Assembly: GCA_023453665.1 (NCBI GenBank)
Contig: JAEXTA010000126.1
Coordinates: 1-12,085, forward strand
Reading direction: 5' to 3'
Length of the DNA stretch: 12,085 nucleotides
Origin: Bacteroidota bacterium
GTDB taxonomy: Bacteria; Bacteroidota; Ignavibacteria; Ignavibacteriales; Ignavibacteriaceae
The notes below the pieces were generated by a model that did not search any database, had not been told where the DNA came from, and saw only the letters and a list, made by a program, of their open reading frames with translations. Shown here in pieces: positions 8,801-12,085 of the stretch. The translations under genes were made by a program, and so were the position numbers. Within the stretch, counting starts at the first letter, position 1, and each line of letters starts with the position of its first letter.

Positions 8801-9267
8801 CCCTGACCAACAACCTGGTTTCCGATCTCAAGGACTCGTCCGGTAATTTCCACAGGTATTAGTTTTTTACTTTTATGTATAAGCTGAAGTTCAAAAATAG
8901 TTTTACCTTTTTCGGCAAACAATTTTTTAAGGATGGAAAAACATTCCTTCATTTTATCTTCGGGCACAAATTCAGTAAATGATCTTCCGGTAAGATATTC
9001 TACTCTATAACCAAGTAATTCTTCAGCATTAGGACTGATAAATGTAATTTCGCCAGAAGGAGATAATCTGAATATGATATCGAGTGAAGCATTTAAAAGT
9101 AGTTTATACTCTTCCCGTGCATAGTTGAGTTCTTCTAATTTTTTTGAAAGGTTTTCAAGAAGTGATTTTACTTCGGATGGAGTTTTCTGATCTGTTAAAA
9201 ATTCATTGACAGATTTTTGATATTCAGTAAGATCTTTGTCAGCCGAAATGTTCACCCTTTTCTTCAC
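5827..9267 (-). CDS. hybrid sensor histidine kinase: PAS-PAS-GAF-HisKA-HATPase-REC-REC-HPt
   Basis: 1146 residues with no membrane segment, so a soluble cytoplasmic sensor. Domain order with approximate residues: PAS 1 (52-165, including GEITFISPNAEELLGY), PAS 2 (174-290), GAF (310-468, with WGFIGFDD), coiled coil (470-495), HisKA (496-562, phospho-acceptor His506 in MSHEIRTPMNG), HATPase (605-722; N box Asn619/Asn623, G1 DTGIGI 655-660, G2 GGTGLGLAIS 684-693), receiver 1 (743-862; acidic Asp749/750, acceptor Asp794, Lys846), receiver 2 (886-1003; Asp893/894, acceptor Asp937, Thr968, Lys990) and HPt (about 1036-1140; His1081 in SHKLKGSS). Every phosphotransfer residue is present, so a full His-Asp-His relay is possible in cis. 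There is no DNA-binding output domain and no separate response regulator nearby. The start is a GTG at 9267; no ATG occurs before residue 105, which is inside PAS 1, and an in-frame stop lies upstream. It is followed after 14 bases by the methyltransferase gene. The signal sensed is unknown. Confidence 0.95.
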   Translation of the reverse strand: MKKRVNISADKDLTEYQKSVNEFLTDQKTPSEVKSLLENLSKKLEELNYAREEYKLLLNASLDIIFRLSPSGEITFISPNAEELLGYRVEYLTGRSFTEFVPEDKMKECFSILKKLFAEKGKTIFELQLIHKSKKLIPVEITGRVLEIGNQVVGQGTIRDITPRLKSARELEATEDSFKTIWEQSHDGMLLTDELGIVKMCNQAYAEMFGKNPDEIVDKPFYVLYEKTFSEYIKDKYIEDFKTDSIRKKYERNVKIWNGMNIQYEVSNSFIKGSDGKKNLLSLFRDVSERNANAALLIKKDLLLHGIAEATKSLITNTVEEEGFNTALRILGLAAEVDRVYIYKHQLDTETEEMFVSILYEWNSDQSEAQILNPAMKKLSYSRFASLKFYENFSAGRTLKFQIKNLPAHEQLVFIDNNIKSIILVPIMIDETYWGFIGFDDCQVNRLWSVNEESLLITMAATIGAVIKRNTMQQQLIEKNMLLDNAVTEAENAVRLKSEFLALMSHEIRTPMNGVIGMTGLLLDTKLNEEQKEYVETIQLSGDQLLVIINDILDFSKIESGKLELESQPFDLRDCIEDSLDLLSSRAAEKGLDLSYLIENETPPAIKGDVTRLRQIFTNLISNAIKFTEKGEVFVFASAKKTGNGSYEILFGVKDTGIGIPENKLDRLFKSFSQVDSSTTRHFGGTGLGLAISKRLAEMMGGTMWVESKENEGATFYFTIITESVSSQSKVYLRGSTSQLKGKRVLVVDDNETNRKILSAQTETWGMICIAVPTPDAALEILIKPEHFDIAILDYQLPGMDGINLSAELRKIKSRKNLPIIILTSIGKRTSLSDYEYLNLSAFLSKPIKHAQLFNAVISALSVKEKPFDKSLSNKENSEVSLKTKELKILLADDNAVNQKVGARILERLGFYTDIVNNGKEAVEAARTKKYDIVFMDIHMPEMNGYEASGIISSESKGSHKPVIIAMTANSLDEEKDILHSSGIDDFISKPIRSEELQKCLFKWGEEILTQKQNEPVNEKDPGKIIDEEHLVYLLDIQTESDIKFFVELLTSYLHDLPVLVDEIKTALKNKDAKQLQFFSHKLKGSSMTLGIEIFASLGEKIETNAKKNDLTGITYKFAEELFSLYQQLYDELSFLKNKYQSKLNS

Positions 9268-9288
9268 GGAGATCCGTCCAAAACTGAT

Positions 9289-9317
9289 ATTATTTTACTT
9301 TTTAATTCCGGTTTCAA
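9289..9317 (-). promoter_or_regulatory. candidate promoter for the hybrid kinase gene
   Basis: On the minus strand TTGAAA (9317-9312) and AATAAT (9294-9289) are separated by 17 bases, at sensible distance from the GTG start at 9267. The match is only partial to a sigma-70 promoter, and this lineage may use a different consensus, so the call is tentative. Confidence 0.22.
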
Positions 9318-9326
9318 TTTACAATA
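9317..9326. repeat. left arm of a 10-bp perfect inverted repeat in the divergent promoter region
   Basis: ATTTACAATA here is the exact reverse complement of TATTGTAAAT at 9363-9372. Read toward the kinase gene on the minus strand, this arm is TATTGTAAAT and runs straight into the candidate -35 TTGAAA. It could be an operator half or a binding site serving the kinase promoter. Confidence 0.55.
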
Positions 9327-9362
9327 ATTCTATATAAAACTGAATCATTATGTCCGTTACAC

Positions 9363-9372
9363 TATTGTAAAT
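9363..9372. repeat. right arm of a 10-bp perfect inverted repeat in the divergent promoter region
   Basis: TATTGTAAAT here faces the idh gene and contains the candidate idh -35 TTGTAA. With the left arm at 9317-9326 it places the same decamer upstream of each divergent gene in the same orientation relative to that gene. Confidence 0.55.
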
Positions 9373-9393
9373 CCTTGCTTGCATGACTAATAT
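9365..9393 (+). promoter_or_regulatory. candidate promoter for idh
   Basis: TTGTAA (9365-9370) and TAATAT (9388-9393) are separated by exactly 17 bases. Each box matches 4 of 6 positions of the sigma-70 consensus. The start of transcription would fall near 9400, leaving a leader of about 40 bases before the ATG at 9440. Suggestive only. Confidence 0.25.
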
Positions 9394-9429
9394 TATCTAA
9401 TTTTCATCACGTAATTCTAACACATAATT

Positions 9430-9433
9430 AAGG
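9430..9433 (+). promoter_or_regulatory. ribosome binding site that decides the idh start
   Basis: AAGG lies 6 bases before the ATG at 9440. It directly abuts the in-frame TTG at 9434, leaving no spacer, so the TTG two codons upstream is very unlikely to be the start. Confidence 0.6.
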
Positions 9434-9439
9434 TTGAAA

Positions 9440-10621
9440 ATGAAAAGAACAATAGTTGCAATGCCCGGAGACGGCATTGGTAAAACAGTACTTCCCGAAG
9501 CAATAAGAGTATTAGAAGCAGCCGGCTTTGAAGCAGAATACGTTCACGGCGATATTGGCTGGGATTTTTGGTGCAGTGAAGGAAATGCACTTCCACAGAG
9601 AACCATTGACCTGCTTGAAAAACATAAAATCGGTTTGTTCGGTGCAATAACCTCAAAACCAAAAGATGCCGCTGATAAAGAACTTGATTCCAAATTGAAA
9701 GATAAAGGATATACATACTTTTCTCCGATCGTAGGGCTTCGTCAAAAATTTAATCTTGATATTTGTATCCGACCTTGCCAGTCATTTAAAGGAAACCCGC
9801 TGAATTTTATTATAAGAAATGGACAGGGCGGATTTGATGAACCATTAGTTAATGCCGTTGTGTTCAGACAAAATACCGAAGGACTTTACGGCGGAGTTGA
9901 ATGGACGAATCCACCAAAACAGGTTCGTGATGCTCTCGAGACTCATCCGAAGATGAAATTCTTTAAAGATGTTCCGAGTGAAGATATGGCAATCTCTACA
10001 AGAATAGTTACAAGAAATGCATCAAAGAGAATTATCAGAGCTGGTTTTGAATACGCAAAAAAATACGGATACACAAATCTTACTCTCTGCGAAAAACCTA
10101 ATGTGCTTCGTGAGACTTCAGGTATGATGTTTAAAGTCGCCAAAGAAATCGCTAAAGAATATCCTGGTATTGCATTATGGGATACAAACATTGACGCACA
10201 GATGATGTGGTTAACTAAAAATCCTGAAACTTATGGTGTCATAGTTTCAGAAAATATGTTCGGTGATATTATCTCTGATGGTTTTGCCGGATTGGTTGGC
10301 GGACTTGGTTTTGCCTGCAGTGCAAACATAGGTGAAGAAGTTGCAGTGTTTGAACCAACACATGGTAGTGCACCCAAGTACCAGGAATTAAATCCATCAA
10401 TAGTTAATCCTATAGCAATGATGTTAAGTGCCTGTATGATGCTTGACCATATTGATGAAAAAGCAAAAGCTGATAAGATTAGAGCAGCTATAGCAAAAGT
10501 TGTTGAAGAGGGAAAAGTAAAAACTTATGATATGATGAAGCTGCGCGGAGGGCCGGATGTATTTATACATGGTGCATGCACAACTCAACAAATGACTGAT
10601 GAAATAATTTCTAAATTGTAA
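9440..10621 (+). CDS. isocitrate dehydrogenase, probably NADP+-dependent (isocitrate/isopropylmalate dehydrogenase family)
   Basis: 393 residues from the ATG at 9440. The family oxidatively decarboxylates a malate-type substrate; here that is most likely isocitrate to 2-oxoglutarate in the TCA cycle. Substrate-site residues visible are Ser95, Arg101 (LRQ), Arg111 (IRP), Arg143 and Tyr150 (FRQNTEGLY), Lys219, and metal-binding aspartates Asp252, Asp276 and Asp280 (GDIISDGFAG). LRQKFNLDICIRP and the GLYGGVEW segment resemble E. coli Icd (LRQELDLYICLRP, DIYAGIEW) more than LeuB. The cofactor loop HGSAPKY (308-314) with Lys313/Tyr314, Val322, Tyr363 and Lys367 matches E. coli Lys344/Tyr345/Val351/Tyr391 and, conservatively, Arg395, pointing to NADP+; NAD+ enzymes usually have an Asp in the loop. 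One oddity: the position of E. coli Asn115 is Ile97. It is divergent from the kinase gene. Another beta-decarboxylating dehydrogenase specificity cannot be fully excluded. Confidence 0.88.
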   Translation: MKRTIVAMPGDGIGKTVLPEAIRVLEAAGFEAEYVHGDIGWDFWCSEGNALPQRTIDLLEKHKIGLFGAITSKPKDAADKELDSKLKDKGYTYFSPIVGLRQKFNLDICIRPCQSFKGNPLNFIIRNGQGGFDEPLVNAVVFRQNTEGLYGGVEWTNPPKQVRDALETHPKMKFFKDVPSEDMAISTRIVTRNASKRIIRAGFEYAKKYGYTNLTLCEKPNVLRETSGMMFKVAKEIAKEYPGIALWDTNIDAQMMWLTKNPETYGVIVSENMFGDIISDGFAGLVGGLGFACSANIGEEVAVFEPTHGSAPKYQELNPSIVNPIAMMLSACMMLDHIDEKAKADKIRAAIAKVVEEGKVKTYDMMKLRGGPDVFIHGACTTQQMTDEIISKL

Positions 10622-10622
10622 A

Positions 10623-10650
10623 ACGTCAAATGTCAAACGTCAGGTGAAAT
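10623..10650 (+). repeat. left heptad array flanking the four-helix-bundle gene
   Basis: Four contiguous 7-bp units: ACGTCAA, ATGTCAA, ACGTCAG, GTGAAAT, giving an approximate consensus AYGTSAA. It begins within two bases of the idh stop codon. The array on the other side of the four-helix gene (11045-11072) has the same units in inverted orientation; the longest perfect pairing is CAAATGTCAAA at 10627-10637 with 11065-11075. Confidence 0.7.
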
Positions 10651-10673
10651 ATTTCGAATCAAAAAAATATTAT

Positions 10674-10677
10674 AAGG
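10674..10677 (+). promoter_or_regulatory. ribosome binding site of the four-helix-bundle gene
   Basis: AAGG seven bases before the ATG at 10685. It lies between the left heptad array and the start codon, so the unit brings its own translation signal. Confidence 0.5.
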
Positions 10678-10684
10678 TATCAGT

Positions 10685-11041
10685 ATGTTAAATCTGAGCC
10701 ACAAAAAACTTGACGTTTGGCAATTGGCAGTAAAACTCGTTTCAACTATTTATCGGATTACTTCTAAATATCCTAAAGAAGAACTTTTTGGGTTAATTAA
10801 CCAGACAAGAAGAGCATCAACTTCTATCTCTGCAAATATTGCTGAAGGTTCTTCGAGAAAAAGTTTAGTTGAAAGAAAACGATTTTATGAAATATCAAGA
10901 TCGTCTTTGGTAGAAGTTGATAATCACATAGAAGTTGCTAAAGAATTAGGTTATCTAAGTAGTGAGACACTTAGTGAACTTGATGAAAAAATAAATGAGC
11001 TATTTGCTAAGCTTTCAAAATTTATAGAAAAAGCTAAATAA
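10685..11041 (+). CDS. four-helix-bundle protein of the 23S-rRNA-intervening-sequence (S23/IVP) family
   Basis: 118 residues, the usual family length. Recognised by LDVWQLAVKLVSTIYRIT near the N-terminus, INQTRRASTSISANIAEGSS (about 39-58, the most diagnostic block), the ERKRFYEISRSSLVEVDNHI helix, and AKELGYLSSETLSEL followed by a final helix. The family is known from intervening sequences inside 23S rRNA genes of Leptospira, Coxiella and others, and as stand-alone genes in Bacteroidota-type genomes; relatives include the Avd accessory protein of diversity-generating retroelements. Members form basic pentameric helical bundles, and a nucleic-acid-binding role is suspected but the function of stand-alone copies is not established. 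No reverse transcriptase or rRNA is visible here. It lies between idh and cstA on the same strand, flanked on both sides by inverted heptad arrays, suggesting a discrete inserted unit of about 450 bp. Confidence 0.92.
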   Translation: MLNLSHKKLDVWQLAVKLVSTIYRITSKYPKEELFGLINQTRRASTSISANIAEGSSRKSLVERKRFYEISRSSLVEVDNHIEVAKELGYLSSETLSELDEKINELFAKLSKFIEKAK

Positions 11042-11044
11042 CAA

Positions 11045-11072
11045 TTTTCGTTTGACGTTTCACTTTTGACAT
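11045..11072 (-). repeat. right heptad array flanking the four-helix-bundle gene
   Basis: Read on the minus strand, four contiguous 7-bp units: ATGTCAA, AAGTGAA, ACGTCAA, ACGAAAA. These are inverted relative to the left array at 10623-10650. It begins 3 bases after the four-helix stop and ends 13 bases before the cstA ATG, so it also forms most of the immediate leader of cstA. Confidence 0.7.
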
Positions 11073-11085
11073 TTGAAATAAAATA

Positions 11086-12085
11086 ATGGACGGAATTGAA
11101 CTCGTTCTAATCGCATTAACTGTCTTTGTTGTTGCTTATAAGCTGTATGGAGGATTTTTAACCAAACGACTTGAAGTTAACAACAACAAAGAAACTCCAT
11201 CCCACACAATGTATGATGGAGTTGATTACTGCCCTGCTAAAGCACCAGTTCTACTTGGTCATCACTTTGCTTCAATTGCCGGTGCAGGTCCCATTGTTGG
11301 TCCTGTAATCGCAGCAGGATTCGGATGGGTTCCGGTTTATCTCTGGGTTGTATTCGGTTCAATTTTTATTGGCGGAGTTCATGATTATGCAAGCATAGTT
11401 GCTTCAGTTCGTCATCACAGCAAATCAATCGGATTTATAATTCAACAGTACATTGGAATCAGCGGTAAAAAATTATTTTTGATTTTCGCATGGGCAACTT
11501 TGATTCTGGTGATTGCTGTTTTTACAATAATTGTCGCCGATACGTTCACACACATTCCTAGTGCTGGCACTTCTTCAATTCTTTTCATGTTGCTTGCTAT
11601 ACTTTTCGGCATTGCAATTTACAGATTGAAAGTTCCGTTATGGATTGCTACCGTAGCCGGAGTGATTCTTTTGTTCCTATCAATACCTGCCGGCGATTTA
11701 TTCCCTTTAGAGCTTTCAGGATTGACATGGCAATTGATCTTATTCGCTTACATTTTTATAGCATCTACTGTACCTGTATGGATATTACTCCAGCCGAGAG
11801 ATTATCTGAATTCTTTTTTCTTATATGCATTAATGCTTGGTGGATTGGTTGGGGTTTTCTTTGCGTCGCCAGACATTAATATTCCTGCATTCAATTCTTT
11901 CTCATTAGATAAAGTTGGCTATCTCTTCCCTGCGCTGTTTGTTACAGTCGCTTGCGGTGCTATAAGTGGTTTCCACTCGATTGTAGGGAGCGGAACAACT
12001 GCTAAACAACTTAACAAAGAAACGGACGGAAGAATCGTAGGTTACGGCGGAATGTTGATTGAAGGTTTGTTAGCTGTGTTATCAC
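11086..12085 (+). CDS. cstA: carbon starvation protein CstA (partial, 3' end missing)
   Basis: 333 residues are visible from the ATG at 11086 to the window edge, without a stop. Family hallmarks in order: YDGVDYCPAKAPVLLGHHFASIAGAGPIVGP (about 43-73; these blocks are near-invariant in CstA), GGVHDYASIVASVR (about 95-108), QPRDYLNSFFLY (about 237-248), and CGAISGFHSIVGSGTTAKQL (about 295-314). Many hydrophobic helices separate them. CstA-type inner-membrane transporters import peptides or pyruvate during carbon limitation in enterobacteria; the substrate here is inferred only from family membership. No Shine-Dalgarno precedes the start, and the leader is occupied by the right heptad array. It is in the same orientation as idh and the four-helix gene, so read-through from them is possible. 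The rest of the protein lies outside the window. Confidence 0.93.
   Translation, partial: MDGIELVLIALTVFVVAYKLYGGFLTKRLEVNNNKETPSHTMYDGVDYCPAKAPVLLGHHFASIAGAGPIVGPVIAAGFGWVPVYLWVVFGSIFIGGVHDYASIVASVRHHSKSIGFIIQQYIGISGKKLFLIFAWATLILVIAVFTIIVADTFTHIPSAGTSSILFMLLAILFGIAIYRLKVPLWIATVAGVILLFLSIPAGDLFPLELSGLTWQLILFAYIFIASTVPVWILLQPRDYLNSFFLYALMLGGLVGVFFASPDINIPAFNSFSLDKVGYLFPALFVTVACGAISGFHSIVGSGTTAKQLNKETDGRIVGYGGMLIEGLLAVLS

Noticed and set aside
9417..9716. Minus-strand ORF of 99 codons opposite the start of idh
   Set aside because: Wholly antisense to a strongly conserved gene; composition is unlike a protein (Arg/Leu-rich without domains) and it lacks a start signal.
10685..11041. Four-helix-bundle protein as the Avd accessory of a diversity-generating retroelement
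   Set aside because: No reverse transcriptase, template/variable repeat pair or variable C-type-lectin target gene in the window.

Overview
The window is AT-rich, densely coded DNA. Its gene set is an NhaC-type antiporter with an added exported N-terminal domain, lipoproteins, a large soluble hybrid histidine kinase, a stand-alone four-helix-bundle (23S-intervening-sequence-type) protein and CstA. Together with start sites of mixed Shine-Dalgarno strength, this suggests the Bacteroidota/Ignavibacteriota/Chlorobiota group, with Ignavibacteria my preferred guess. That placement is inference from gene content, because no rRNA is present.

Layout. Positions 1-1073 (minus) hold the N-terminal 357 residues of an NhaC-family Na+/H+ antiporter that runs off the left edge. 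Divergent from it, a tight three-gene plus-strand operon (1202-3142) encodes an unrecognised lipoprotein, a small EthD-like protein and a SixA-type phosphohistidine phosphatase; the first junction is a 1-base overlap and the second a 1-base gap. Convergent to this is a PQQ-like beta-propeller lipoprotein (3237-4496, minus). The gap at 4497-4867 contains the small bacterial SRP RNA (about 4640-4717, minus). Next on the minus strand are a solitary beta-class adenine DNA methyltransferase (4868-5812) and, 14 bases upstream of it, a 1146-residue hybrid histidine kinase (5827-9267) with the order PAS-PAS-GAF-HisKA-HATPase-REC-REC-HPt. The kinase is divergent from an isocitrate dehydrogenase gene (9440-10621), and the promoter region between them carries a perfect 10-bp inverted repeat whose arms each point at one gene. 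Between idh and a partial cstA (from 11086) sits a four-helix-bundle protein gene (10685-11041) flanked by inverted arrays of a degenerate 7-bp repeat.

How the parts may relate. The kinase, receiver and HPt modules form a complete in-cis phosphorelay, and the SixA gene about 2.7 kb beyond the kinase gene's 3' end encodes the kind of enzyme known to dephosphorylate HPt histidines. The kinase and methyltransferase are probably co-transcribed. idh and cstA are both central-carbon functions and may once have been adjacent before the four-helix-bundle unit came to lie between them.

Most interesting: the four-helix-bundle gene with its heptad inverted flanks has the architecture of a 23S rRNA intervening sequence (an ORF between pairing arms), but lies between protein genes. 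It is the best candidate here for an under-described mobile or RNA-structured unit.
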